Source of the DNA: Phycisphaerales bacterium Planc_01
Lineage (GTDB): Bacteria; Planctomycetota; Phycisphaerae; Sedimentisphaerales; Anaerobacaceae
DNA: 64,000 nt
Assembly: GCA_001603075.1 (NCBI GenBank)
Contig: LVBB01000139.1
Location: 164,614-228,613 of the forward strand
Reading direction: 5' to 3'
Positions 26,475 through 34,506 of this stretch are shown piece after piece (the first letter of the stretch is position 1; each line of letters opens with the position of its first letter). The notes under the pieces are model-generated. The model was not told where the DNA came from and searched no databases. It worked only from the letters and a program-made list of their open reading frames with translations. A program made the translations under genes and the position numbers.

Positions 26475-28349
26475 GTGGGAAATGATGGGCGCATGAAAAT
26501 GGCCTCAGAAGGCCGCCGGGGACTGGAACTGTGGCTGTGGGCGGGCCTGTTCCTGGGGCTTCTTGTCTATGTCTGGAAGGGGATTCGGCCCGAGTGGCTG
26601 CACTCCGGATTCGGCGTATTTGCGGCGTATCCGGTCTTCGCCTGGGAAGGCTCGTTCCTGCGAGCCGCACTCGGCCGTCCCGGCGGAACGCTCAGCGCGC
26701 TGGCCGCTCTGCTGGCCCAGACGCATCGCAGCCCGCTGTTGGGCGCGCTCGTGATTGTCACGATATCGGGCGCGCTCTTTGCGGGAGTCCTGCGTCTGCT
26801 GCGCTCGATGCAGGCCGGCAGACTCGCAGACTTTGCCTGGGCGCCGGTCATCGGCCCCCTGATGATTCTCAGCCGCTACGACAATCCGCTGCCGATACTG
26901 CTGGCCTTGGCCCTGTCGATCTGGATGGCGGCGCTGTACCAGGCCGCTCCAATGAAGGGCCTGCCGATGCGCGCAGGGGCGTTCGGAGTCCTGTTTGCGC
27001 TGGCGTACTGGTGGGCTGGAGCGGCGGCCTTCGTCTTCGCCGGGGCCGTCTGCCTGATCGAGACCCTGCTGCATCGAAAGGCTGTGGCGGCGATCATCCA
27101 GGTCGTCCTTGCCGGCGGTGGGGCGTTCGTTCTGGGCCGATTCATCTTCGGTCTTGAACCGCGGGCGAGTTACACCGTCGGCACCCTGTGGGATTCGAGC
27201 GTTGCTTCTGAGTTCACCGCCTTCTCACGCTCTCTGATCGTCGTTCTCTATGCCTTCGTCCCGGCCCTGATCGTCACGGTGTTCCTGGGTCGCGTTCTCC
27301 TACGCGTTCGCAAGGACTCTCGATCCATCGCGTGCGATCAGCGGGCCGGCAGACTGTGGACCATTGTGCGCATGCTCGCGGTGGTTGTGACGGCGGCCCT
27401 GTGCCTGGCATTGTCGCGAAACCACCTCCGTGACGAACGCGCGTTGCACCACTACGCTCAGCAAAGGGACTGGGACGGGGTTGTCGCACTGGCGCATCGG
27501 ATGAAGGGCCGACGGCCCTTCACTCGCTCCGGCGTCGTCGACGTCAACCGCGCCCTGGCGCATCGGGGCCGCCTGGGCGACGAGCTGTGCGCCTATCCCC
27601 AGGACGAGACCCGAACGCTGTTCCTGAGTTCGGAGGGGATGTTCGGACGCTTTCAGCACGCCAAGCTGCTGGAACTCTATCTGGACCTTGGCTGTCCGAA
27701 TGCCGCCGAGAAGAACGCCTACGAGCTGCTCGACAACGAGGGCGCCTCGCCGTACGTGCTGGAGGCGATGGTTCGAGTCCATCTGGCCAAAGGCCAGCAC
27801 GAGTCGGCCCGGATCGCCTTCGAAGCCCTCAACAGGTACGCCGGCAGCGGGCCGTATGTCCGCCGATGGCGCGAGGTCATCGCCGATCCCGCCAAAGCCG
27901 ATAGCCATCCGCTCGTGCGCGGCTGGCGCCGCGTGCGGGGGACCACGGACTACGCCGTCGGCGGGATCGCCTTCGAGCCGCTGCTCCGACGGCTTCTGCA
28001 CGACACGCCGGATCATCGCCTGGCGTTCGAGTATCTCATGGCGCATTTCCTGCTCAAGCACCAGCGGGCCGAAATCGTCAAGGGCCTGCCTCTGCTTGCG
28101 TCCCTGGGCTACACGCGGCTTCCGCGTCACTACGCCGAGGCCGTACTCGTCCTGTCGCTCGAAACGCGAACCACGCCGGACGCACGAGGGTGGACCGTCG
28201 ATGCGGACGTGTACAGTCAGTTCCAGAAGATCCGGGCCGCTGTGCAGAACGCACGCGGGGACAACCAGGCCCTCTTCGATACGCTGGCCGCCGAGTACGG
28301 CGGTACGTACACCTTCTACAGCCTTTTCAACACCTGCGGCGTCCAATAA
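26475..28349 (+). CDS. DUF6057-like membrane protein
   Basis: A 624-aa protein. The first half has about eight hydrophobic helices (WLWAGLFLGLLVYVW; LLGALVIVTISGALFAGV; ILLALALSIWMAALY; AFVPALIVTVFLGRVLL; MLAVVVTAALCLAL); the second half is soluble, alpha-helical and TPR-like (DWDGVVALAHRM; AAEKNAYELLDNEG; HESARIAFEALNRYA). This layout and the end motif YTFYSLFNTCG match what I recall of DUF6057. Function unknown; perhaps an envelope or secretion-related scaffold. GTG at 26475 has AAGG upstream; ATG at 26493 is an equally plausible start. Confidence 0.65.
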   Translation: MGNDGRMKMASEGRRGLELWLWAGLFLGLLVYVWKGIRPEWLHSGFGVFAAYPVFAWEGSFLRAALGRPGGTLSALAALLAQTHRSPLLGALVIVTISGALFAGVLRLLRSMQAGRLADFAWAPVIGPLMILSRYDNPLPILLALALSIWMAALYQAAPMKGLPMRAGAFGVLFALAYWWAGAAAFVFAGAVCLIETLLHRKAVAAIIQVVLAGGGAFVLGRFIFGLEPRASYTVGTLWDSSVASEFTAFSRSLIVVLYAFVPALIVTVFLGRVLLRVRKDSRSIACDQRAGRLWTIVRMLAVVVTAALCLALSRNHLRDERALHHYAQQRDWDGVVALAHRMKGRRPFTRSGVVDVNRALAHRGRLGDELCAYPQDETRTLFLSSEGMFGRFQHAKLLELYLDLGCPNAAEKNAYELLDNEGASPYVLEAMVRVHLAKGQHESARIAFEALNRYAGSGPYVRRWREVIADPAKADSHPLVRGWRRVRGTTDYAVGGIAFEPLLRRLLHDTPDHRLAFEYLMAHFLLKHQRAEIVKGLPLLASLGYTRLPRHYAEAVLVLSLETRTTPDARGWTVDADVYSQFQKIRAAVQNARGDNQALFDTLAAEYGGTYTFYSLFNTCGVQ

Positions 28350-28471
28350 ACCTGCCGTGGGCCTTCGTAGCGGTCTTCTCGTGCGATTCGCCAAAGCGGC
28401 AGTTTGTGCGATGCCGGAAAAAATCCGGGTCTTCGATCCTCAAGTTCCCGTAATACTCCTGCCCGCGACGT

Positions 28472-28505
28472 CCGGCGGGGCACGAGGAAGAAAACCTCGC
28501 CGCCG
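28472..28505 (+). terminator. Possible hairpin after the DUF6057-like gene
   Basis: Nested arms CCGGCG/CGCCGG and CGAGG/CCTCG around an A-rich loop, 120 nt after the stop. A bulge is needed and no T-run follows, so this is a weak call. It lies within the 353-bp spacer that otherwise holds only the next promoter. Confidence 0.3.
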
Positions 28506-28517
28506 GGGCATGCCGTG

Positions 28518-28547
28518 TTTGCCTGACCCCGTGCCGTTTTGATACAA
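28518..28547 (+). promoter_or_regulatory. Possible promoter of the PEP-CTERM gene at 28703
   Basis: TTGCCT (28518-28523), 18-nt spacer and TACAAT (28542-28547). The predicted leader is about 150 nt and holds no gene. Confidence 0.45.
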
Positions 28548-28702
28548 TACGATCCTTGGAGATCGGCATCTGCTCTTGGGGGGCAGAATCATCCACAGGG
28601 AAGCATCCGTCGGAGTTTGTGCGACGCCGTCGGCCTGTTCCGTCGAATGATCGCTGTGGGCCAACAAGTCCGTTTGTGATGAGAAATCATGGGGGTGAAG
28701 AA

Positions 28703-29332
28703 ATGAAGAAGTTGATCCTTGTTGCCATCGTATGTGCATGCATCAGTTCATCGGCTCTGGCAGACATTACCGGCCTGCACAACACCGGCAGCGCCGGAGT
28801 CGGCAACGCAGACCCGTACTACACGCTGACATCTGTGCCGGGCGGCACCTCGACCGCGATAGGCATTGCGACGCATTCCGCCTGGATCGCCGCTCCGACC
28901 GATTCGCTCTGGATCGGACCGACCGCGTCGAGCGTGACCGATCCGGTGGGCTGGTATCACTATGAGCTGAACTTCAACATCGAGGACGTCATTCTGTCCA
29001 GTGTCGTCCTGACGGGCAAGTGGAGCATCGACAACTCCGGCGAGATCTGGCTCAACGGCGCCTACACGGGCTTCGCCAAGGGCAACACGATCGCCGACAC
29101 GCAGGAGTACAAGACTCTGGATGACTTCACGATCACGTCCGGCTTCCAGGACGGGTTGAATACCCTGGAATTCCGCGTGTACAACATCGCCGGCTCCGGC
29201 GGCAATCCCACGGCACTGCTGGTCAGCGACCTGGCCGCCGAGGCGACCGTGGTTCCCGCTCCCGGTGCAGTCCTGCTCGGCTCGCTCGGAGTCAGCCTGG
29301 CCGGCTGGATGAAACGACGCCGCATGCTGTAA
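28703..29332 (+). CDS. PEP-CTERM-type exported protein (VPAPG variant)
   Basis: A 209-aa protein with a signal peptide (LILVAIVCACISSSALA) and a C-terminal sorting tail VPAPGAVLLGSLGVSLAGW followed by KRRR, the VPAPG form of PEP-CTERM. The body is a beta-sandwich with a discoidin/jelly-roll look (VVLTGKWSIDNSGEIWLNG; LNTLEFRVYNIAGSGGNPT), a pattern frequent in surface proteins of this group. A frame open from 28556 is rejected because the ATG at 28703 has GGGGGTGA before it and starts a good signal peptide. Monocistronic, closed by a textbook terminator. Confidence 0.85.
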   Translation: MKKLILVAIVCACISSSALADITGLHNTGSAGVGNADPYYTLTSVPGGTSTAIGIATHSAWIAAPTDSLWIGPTASSVTDPVGWYHYELNFNIEDVILSSVVLTGKWSIDNSGEIWLNGAYTGFAKGNTIADTQEYKTLDDFTITSGFQDGLNTLEFRVYNIAGSGGNPTALLVSDLAAEATVVPAPGAVLLGSLGVSLAGWMKRRRML

Positions 29333-29356
29333 TCGATCAACACCGACCGCTACACC

Positions 29357-29393
29357 GGGGCTGCACAACCATCGTGCAGCCCCGTTTTCATTT
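29357..29393 (+). terminator. Rho-independent terminator
   Basis: GGGGCTGCAC (29357-29366) and GTGCAGCCCC (29374-29383) pair perfectly around a 7-nt loop and are followed by GTTTTCATTT. It ends the PEP-CTERM gene transcript. Confidence 0.9.
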
Positions 29394-29649
29394 AGGGGCT
29401 CCCGCGTCATGCGCCTGCATGCTGATCACGTTTGCCGAAACCTCGACCACGCCCTCTGCCATCCCCTGAACCGATCCTTCTTCGGACAGACTCACTTAAT
29501 CGCGGACTCTATGTCCCTTCATCTACTCGTCGTGGCTTGAAGCACTGCGCCCTCAGCGCGGCGCCGAATGGACGCACCGCTATTCGTCCGTGCCTGTGTA
29601 TAAGGCGGACCCGGCGGCGGCCTCGGCGGCCTTCAGCCCAAAACGACAA
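29394..29649. other. Gene-free stretch
   Basis: Spacer between the terminators of two convergent genes. No protein frame, repeat or RNA was recognised in it. Confidence 0.4.
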
Positions 29650-29678
29650 AGGGCTGCGAGTCGCGCCCGCAGCCCTTC
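29650..29678 (-). terminator. Terminator of the small exported protein gene
   Basis: AAGGGCTGCG (29650-29659) and CGCAGCCCTT (29669-29678) pair perfectly. On the minus strand TTGTCGTTTT follows; on the plus strand a TTGTTTT also follows, so it may work in both directions. Confidence 0.75.
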
Positions 29679-29737
29679 GGTTGTTTTGCACCGCTAATGT
29701 CGCCAAGGCGTCTGTCTGGCATCTGTTTTCGGGCCCA

Positions 29738-30139
29738 TCACGGGAGGAATGCGCGCAGCAGTCTCGCCGTCGTGCCATCTGACGTCCAGATATTCACGGC
29801 TGCTCCCAGCCCATCCTCTTCATCTGTCACGTTGGCGATATTGATGTGGCACCCGCCATTTCCAACCTTGTTGGTTGTGAGTTCTCCGAGCACGACGCTT
29901 GCAGATTTCACCACATACGTGTATTCAGGGGCTCCATCGCGTAGCTGGATTTGGACCGTGGCGTCGACGGCCCCATCTGGGGTTTGATTGACGATCACAA
30001 AGCCGTTGGCGTTGGCGTGGACCCCTTCTTCTGCGGTTGCCAAGGCGGGCTGGGCAATCATCTCGATCTTGACGGCGCCCGCGAGGGCCAGACTGCACAG
30101 AATGGTAGTGACTGCGAGGAGAATCGTTGTCTTCTTCAT
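29738..30139 (-). CDS. Small exported protein of unknown function
   Basis: A 133-aa protein with a clear Sec signal peptide (MKKTTILLAVTTILCSLALAG). The mature part of about 110 residues looks like one beta-sandwich (NGFVIVNQTPDGAVDATVQI; YTYVVKSASVVLGELTTN; GGCHINIANVTDEEDG). It has no PEP-CTERM tail and no family that I recognise. GAAAGGA precedes the ATG. It sits downstream of leader copy A, whose sister lies upstream of the gene at 30792-31814, so the two genes may be controlled in the same way. Confidence 0.75.
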   Translation of the reverse strand: MKKTTILLAVTTILCSLALAGAVKIEMIAQPALATAEEGVHANANGFVIVNQTPDGAVDATVQIQLRDGAPEYTYVVKSASVVLGELTTNKVGNGGCHINIANVTDEEDGLGAAVNIWTSDGTTARLLRAFLP

Positions 30140-30194
30140 GATCTGAGTCCTTTCAAGGTGTGTCTTCCCTGTTTCTTAGAATGGTTGATACGCC

Positions 30195-30555
30195 TTTTTC
30201 TCCCGCCGTTGAGATGCGCCAGTGGCTTCACTTCATGTGCCTCCTTTCTGGCCCTGACGGAAAAGTGAAGCTGTCATTGCGATACGAGCAACATGAATGA
30301 TGGGTATTGATTCCTGGCGTCGGCATGCCGTCGGATTGCGGCGGCCCGAGGCGGCGACTATGCGCACTCCGGCTGTTCCTCGAGCGCAGCCCGATACGTC
30401 TGAACTGTACCTGCCCGATGGCAAGGGGCGCCTGGGTGCCAACGGTGCTCATGGCAACAGTCCTTTGCTGCACGACCGCTTGCCTCGAACCCTCATCGAT
30501 TCGATTCATACGAATTCGTCGCCAAAGGCGATGATACGTACCAGCTTCATGTCGG
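30195..30555 (-). repeat. Duplicated leader sequence, copy A
   Basis: This stretch upstream of the small exported protein gene is homologous to 32010-32341. The core 30415-30504 matches 32201-32290 at 88 of 90 positions with no gap. A more variable middle follows, and then a second conserved block (30195-30286) with AAAGGAGG. Substitutions in the core create a stop in the minus-strand frame of copy B, so the core is probably not coding there. On the plus strand both copies keep a short frame (38 and 35 codons) that looks like a lipoprotein signal, but without a ribosome site. Confidence 0.65.
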
Positions 30556-30791
30556 TGCGAAGAATCGTCAATACGGGAATTTACGTGTTCTTCCCAGGAG
30601 GGGACTCAGTAATGCTGGAACCTGTATGCGGACCGCCAGAATCAGGGTGGTGGCTGCCCTCGGAACGGGGTCCCATGCTTGCCCGACCACAGTAGCGGCT
30701 CGGACAGACGCGCCACCACCCTCTCTTCGACCATCCACTGAACGCGGCCCGTGATCGGCGCTCTGAGCCGAGGACCCGCGAAGTTGGACGA

Positions 30792-31814
30792 TTACGGGAT
30801 CGTGGAATCATACAACGGCCCATCGTCTACACATTCGCTGTCAGCCTTGTCGTGGGGCACGCAGACGGTCACCGTGCCGGTGCACGTGCCGCCGACGCCA
30901 TCGTCAGCGGTGAACGTGATGTGATAGACGCGGCCGTTGCCAGGAACCTTCTTGGTTCCGCTGCGTTCCGCCCGGACTTCGGCGGTGTCGGTTCCTACGC
31001 CCATCCCATCCGGCTCGCTACTGCCGGACCCTATGACGTTGACCGGCTCGTCCTGGTAGATGCTGTCGATGGTGATCGTCACCGGATCGCCGTCGGGATC
31101 GGTCACGCCCACGATGGTGATCGGAACGAACTTGTGATTCACCGGCCACAGCGTCGCGATGCTGGGCGCGGCATTGCTGCAGTCCGGAAGGCAGTTCACC
31201 AGCACATTGTCCAGGCCCCAGCTCTCATCCTCAATTTGCTGGAGGCCGGATGCGGAGAAATTCAGAACAAGCGGGCCACCGGCGTGAGGGAATGTGAAGC
31301 TCAGGCTGTAGACGTCACCGGTCCCAAAGAAATCGTCAAACCCCAACGAGTTGATTTCGGCAGCACCCGTATGCGGCGCATTCAGGGGGTCGACACCTTC
31401 CCCGATAAATGTACCCGGATATGCCTGTAACCGGGGCTCATGGGTGGCAAACGTCGTGTGACACAGTGGTGGACCGCCGCCTACGCTCAGGTCCCAGATA
31501 TCCGGACCACCTGCACCAACAGCATGGCCATCCCATGAGTGGATGATGAACAAGTCAAAGGACAACGCAACGTTGCTGGCTGGGACGAGTGGCAGCGACA
31601 GGCTCACCGTATCGTTGCCGAATTGCCCCAAGAACGTCCGCGCTCCCGCGGGAGCTGTGTCTGTGAGAGGAAATGACCATTCCGTCAAGGGATCGAGCAC
31701 GTCTTCGAAATCGTTGAAATACGTTTGGGCGGCACTCGGCCATGCCAGGAGAAGACTGATGGCTGCCACGGCCCAAATGCAACGTATCCTGGTTGTCACG
31801 CGCGAAGTGCACAT
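30792..31814 (-). CDS. Exported protein with beta-sandwich and Ig-like C-terminal domain
   Basis: A 340-aa protein with signal peptide (WAVAAISLLLAWPSAAQ). Residues about 31-200 form a jelly-roll-like region (NVALSFDLFIIHSWDGHAVG; DVYSLSFTFPHAGGPLVLNF). The C-terminal part holds the planctomycete Ig-like motif LWPVNHKFVPITIVGVTDPD and ends DDGVGGTCTGTVTVCVPHDK, common as a surface-adhesion-type repeat. No enzyme motif is seen. ATG at 31814 follows AAAAAGGAGG exactly; the open frame extends to 32228 but that part belongs to the leader. The leader also holds short frames with strong ribosome sites. Confidence 0.75.
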   Translation of the reverse strand: MCTSRVTTRIRCIWAVAAISLLLAWPSAAQTYFNDFEDVLDPLTEWSFPLTDTAPAGARTFLGQFGNDTVSLSLPLVPASNVALSFDLFIIHSWDGHAVGAGGPDIWDLSVGGGPPLCHTTFATHEPRLQAYPGTFIGEGVDPLNAPHTGAAEINSLGFDDFFGTGDVYSLSFTFPHAGGPLVLNFSASGLQQIEDESWGLDNVLVNCLPDCSNAAPSIATLWPVNHKFVPITIVGVTDPDGDPVTITIDSIYQDEPVNVIGSGSSEPDGMGVGTDTAEVRAERSGTKKVPGNGRVYHITFTADDGVGGTCTGTVTVCVPHDKADSECVDDGPLYDSTIP

Positions 31815-31887
31815 TCTGTACCTCCTTTTTCCAAGGGAGTTTGGTAGCACTTTGTATTCATTCCCCGGTAACCAAGCGGGGAGAAGC

Positions 31888-32055
31888 TCAAAGGCATTGG
31901 CGCTCAGTCCACAGGGAATGTCGTCCAGGCACTCTGAAGCAGTCAACCATAGGCATGACCTCCTTTCAGATCGTGTCCTGCACCGTTCGGAATTGTCCTG
32001 TGCTCCAGCTTTTTCTCTCCTGCCATGATGAGCGGCGCCAGCGGTTCTCGCACAT
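31888..32055 (-). other. Two possible short upstream frames in leader B
   Basis: On the minus strand an ATG at 32055 with AAAGGAGG just before it opens a 29-codon frame ending at 31966. Its stop lies inside CTGAAAGGAGG, which is the ribosome site of a second 22-codon frame (ATG at 31956, stop at 31888, MPMVDCFRVPGRHSLW). The main gene follows with its own AGGAGG. Such tandem frames can be leader peptides; translation is not proven. Confidence 0.3.
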
Positions 32056-32341
32056 TGGCCTCCTTTCCAACCCTGGCGGAAGAGGAAAGCTCTGATTGCA
32101 GTACAGGTGAAGTACTTCGGCGGTGTTGATGGGTCGGGCTCGGACGCGTCGAGACCTTCCCGGCGGAGGGTCGCTGGTGTGTTCCCCTGTCCGTATCTTA
32201 CCGATGGCAAGGGGCGCCTGGGTGCCAACGGTGCTCATGGCAGCAGTCCTTTGCTACACGACCGCTTGCCTCGAACCCTCATCGATTCGAATCACACCTA
32301 CCACGTGCTGAAGGCGATGATACGCACCTGCCTGGCGTCGG
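32010..32341 (-). repeat. Duplicated leader sequence, copy B
   Basis: Sister of 30195-30555. Core 32201-32290 is almost identical to copy A; the downstream block 32010-32105 keeps the order of a T-run, CGCCAG-type segment and a CCTCCTTTC element (plus-strand reading). It lies 195 nt upstream of the ATG at 31814. The remaining spacer 32342-32462 shows nothing recognisable. Confidence 0.65.
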
Positions 32342-32462
32342 TTCAGGGAATGGGTATCGTGGAAACTACGTATTTTTGGAGTTTCTGGAATCTCTCGCCC
32401 GAACGTATGGCGACCTGCGACGGTCGAGGGGACCGATGAAGACTCGATAGTCCAGTAAGCCC

Positions 32463-33689
32463 TTAGAAATAGTAGGCCAGTTCAAGGCGGGCGAAGTCGT
32501 CGCGGCGCAGCTCGTTGAGCACGCTGCCGGAGGCTGTGTCGAGGAAGAACCAGGCATCGAGGATCAGGCGCCAGTTGGCGCCGAACCGCCGACTGGCCTC
32601 GACGCTGACGGCATTCTCCGAGCGTTCGGTGTCCTGGGCGAAGCCGGCGAGCAGGTGGGTGCTTGCGGCATCGTTCGGGCTCAGGCGCACGCCGAAGAAC
32701 AAATCGTTCTGGAAGATGGTCTGTCCCCCGTCGTCGCGGTCGTTGTAGGCGTACTCGCATAGCAGGCCCATATCGGCGTTGCTGCCGCCGACGCCGACGA
32801 GGGTATACTCGAAGCCGCCGGTCGCGGCGAAGTAGTCCTGGAAATAGCCGTTTCGCCAGTAGGCTTCAAGCTTCCAGAGCCAGTTGCCGCTGGCATATTG
32901 CAGATCGGCGCCGAACTGGTTGATCTGTTCGTAGAAGGGAATGAGCTTGTAATCGTCGAGATCCTCGGGATCGATCAGTTCGGGCGGCACCAGATCGGGC
33001 GTGGCCAGCAGAGGGTCCCGGCTGGTTCCACGAAAGACGTAGACGCCGAAGTCGGCGCCCCCGAAGGTATTGCTGTACCGCAGCGCCACATCGATGTTGT
33101 TCTCCTTGGAGGAACTCTCGTAGATCACATCGTCGAGATCGACGACGCGGCTGGTGCGCAGGCGGCCCCTGCGGCCGGGGAACGTCCGCTCGCGAAAATA
33201 GGGTAGAAGGAAGAAATCGATCGTTCCCCAGCTCGGCGAGATCGAGAACTCGGCCATCGGCTGACCCAGCTTGTCCTCGCCGTCGATGTGCTCGATCAGG
33301 TCGGTCTGGTTGATGATGTCCACGAGGTGGACGAATTCGGTCGCGCCCCAGAAGACCTTGCCGACGCCGACGCGGAAGAACCAGTTGTCCTGGCGGTACA
33401 TGTAGTTCAGTTCGCGGATGTCGGCGTGCGTGCGTCGCGAATCGGCGCTGTCGAGCCGTCCGAAGGGCACGAAGGTGAAGCTCGAACCGTTTTCCCAGGT
33501 GTGGTAATATTCCGGCTGGGCGGCAATCGAGGCGTTGTCCCGTTCCTGGCCCCGATGCAGAGGGTCGTTGAGAAAACCCCGGCCTTCCACGGCGATCCAG
33601 CCGGACAACTCTCCGGCCCCCGCCACGGCCCAGGCCGACATCCCAATCGCCAGGGCCGCTGCCCACGTCCTGATGTGCATCCGTGTCAC
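32463..33689 (-). CDS. Outer-membrane beta-barrel protein of an RND exporter module
   Basis: A 408-aa protein with a signal peptide (WAAALAIGMSAWAVAGAG) and alternating amphipathic strands to a C-terminal phenylalanine (FARLELAYYF), the usual outer-membrane barrel signal. Motifs such as LNYMYRQDNWFFRVGVGKVFWG and NQFGADLQYASGNWLWKLEAYW resemble DUF1302-like or porin-like barrels. Its ATG overlaps the stop of the LolA-like gene by 4 nt. With that gene and the RND exporter it probably forms a route that moves a lipid or other hydrophobic cargo to the outer membrane. Confidence 0.75.
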   Translation of the reverse strand: MTRMHIRTWAAALAIGMSAWAVAGAGELSGWIAVEGRGFLNDPLHRGQERDNASIAAQPEYYHTWENGSSFTFVPFGRLDSADSRRTHADIRELNYMYRQDNWFFRVGVGKVFWGATEFVHLVDIINQTDLIEHIDGEDKLGQPMAEFSISPSWGTIDFFLLPYFRERTFPGRRGRLRTSRVVDLDDVIYESSSKENNIDVALRYSNTFGGADFGVYVFRGTSRDPLLATPDLVPPELIDPEDLDDYKLIPFYEQINQFGADLQYASGNWLWKLEAYWRNGYFQDYFAATGGFEYTLVGVGGSNADMGLLCEYAYNDRDDGGQTIFQNDLFFGVRLSPNDAASTHLLAGFAQDTERSENAVSVEASRRFGANWRLILDAWFFLDTASGSVLNELRRDDFARLELAYYF

Positions 33690-34495
33690 CTCAATAGCGT
33701 CAGACTGTGCCTGTCGAAGTCGATTTCTTTCAGTCCCGTGCCAAACGTGAAGTCCGACCAGTTCAGGGTGGTGCTCTTGCCCGTCTGGTGGTTCACCATG
33801 TCCATCTGTCCGGCCCGCCAGAAGCGATCCACATACTTGCGGTAGCCTTGGAACGTCAACGTCTTGAGCCGCTCGTTCTTGCGGTCGTAATAGTCCACCT
33901 TCCAGGTGCGGTAGTGCTCCTTGTCGAGCCAGGCCACCTGGCGCGAGTAGCCGGAATTCGCCTTGTCCACCGGCGTCCGCTCGATGACATAGCAGTCGTT
34001 GCCGTCGTAGACTTCATCGCCGAGCCAGCGATAGGTGTATTTGGCCAGCTCCTGCGCGGCGATGTCCTCATAGGAGAACTCGCTGCCCATGAACGAACCC
34101 GACTTGTTCTGTGCCGCGATCCGTCGAATGCGTCGCAGGGCCGGCAGGAACAGCCACTGATCGTCTTCGGCCTCCTTGTGCGTGTGGGTCAGCAGGATCG
34201 TCCCCTTGACGTCGGCGGGCGTGTCGAAAATGCACAGGCTCTTCGTGCCGTCGTTTTCGGTCTCCAGCGTGCGGATGCGAAGCTCGCGCTCGCTCGTCTG
34301 GCCCTGCTTGTTGCGCAGCACCATGCGGAGACTCGCGGTGCTGTCGCCATATCCGCTCTCGCGGCGGTCCGCCTCCGTGGCGATGGCCAGTCCACGTTCT
34401 TCGGCCGATGGCTCGGCCGCCACAGACCGATCCGTCGCCGCGACGACGATCAGCCCGACAACCGTCACGATCCATGCCCAACTCATATCTCTCAT
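33686..34495 (-). CDS. LolA-like outer-membrane lipoprotein-sorting protein
   Basis: A 269-aa periplasmic protein with signal peptide (AWIVTVVGLIVVAATDRSVAA). The body matches the LolA-like family often annotated outer membrane lipoprotein-sorting protein (PF17131-like): SLRMVLRNKQGQTSERELRIR, DQWLFLPALRRIRRIA, GSFMGSEFSYEDI, YVIERTPVDKANSGYSRQV and the end TFGTGLKEIDFDRHSL. Family members carry hydrophobic ligands in a half-open barrel. Lies between the RND gene (11-nt gap) and the barrel gene (4-nt overlap), so the three are one operon. GTG at 34501 is an alternative start. Confidence 0.85.
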   Translation of the reverse strand: MRDMSWAWIVTVVGLIVVAATDRSVAAEPSAEERGLAIATEADRRESGYGDSTASLRMVLRNKQGQTSERELRIRTLETENDGTKSLCIFDTPADVKGTILLTHTHKEAEDDQWLFLPALRRIRRIAAQNKSGSFMGSEFSYEDIAAQELAKYTYRWLGDEVYDGNDCYVIERTPVDKANSGYSRQVAWLDKEHYRTWKVDYYDRKNERLKTLTFQGYRKYVDRFWRAGQMDMVNHQTGKSTTLNWSDFTFGTGLKEIDFDRHSLTLLR

Positions 34496-34506
34496 AGCCA
34501 CCCGTC

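Noticed and set aside
30228..30509. A 93-codon minus-strand frame in leader copy A
   Set aside because: The sister copy has an in-frame stop in the same conserved segment, so conservation is not that of a protein on this strand.
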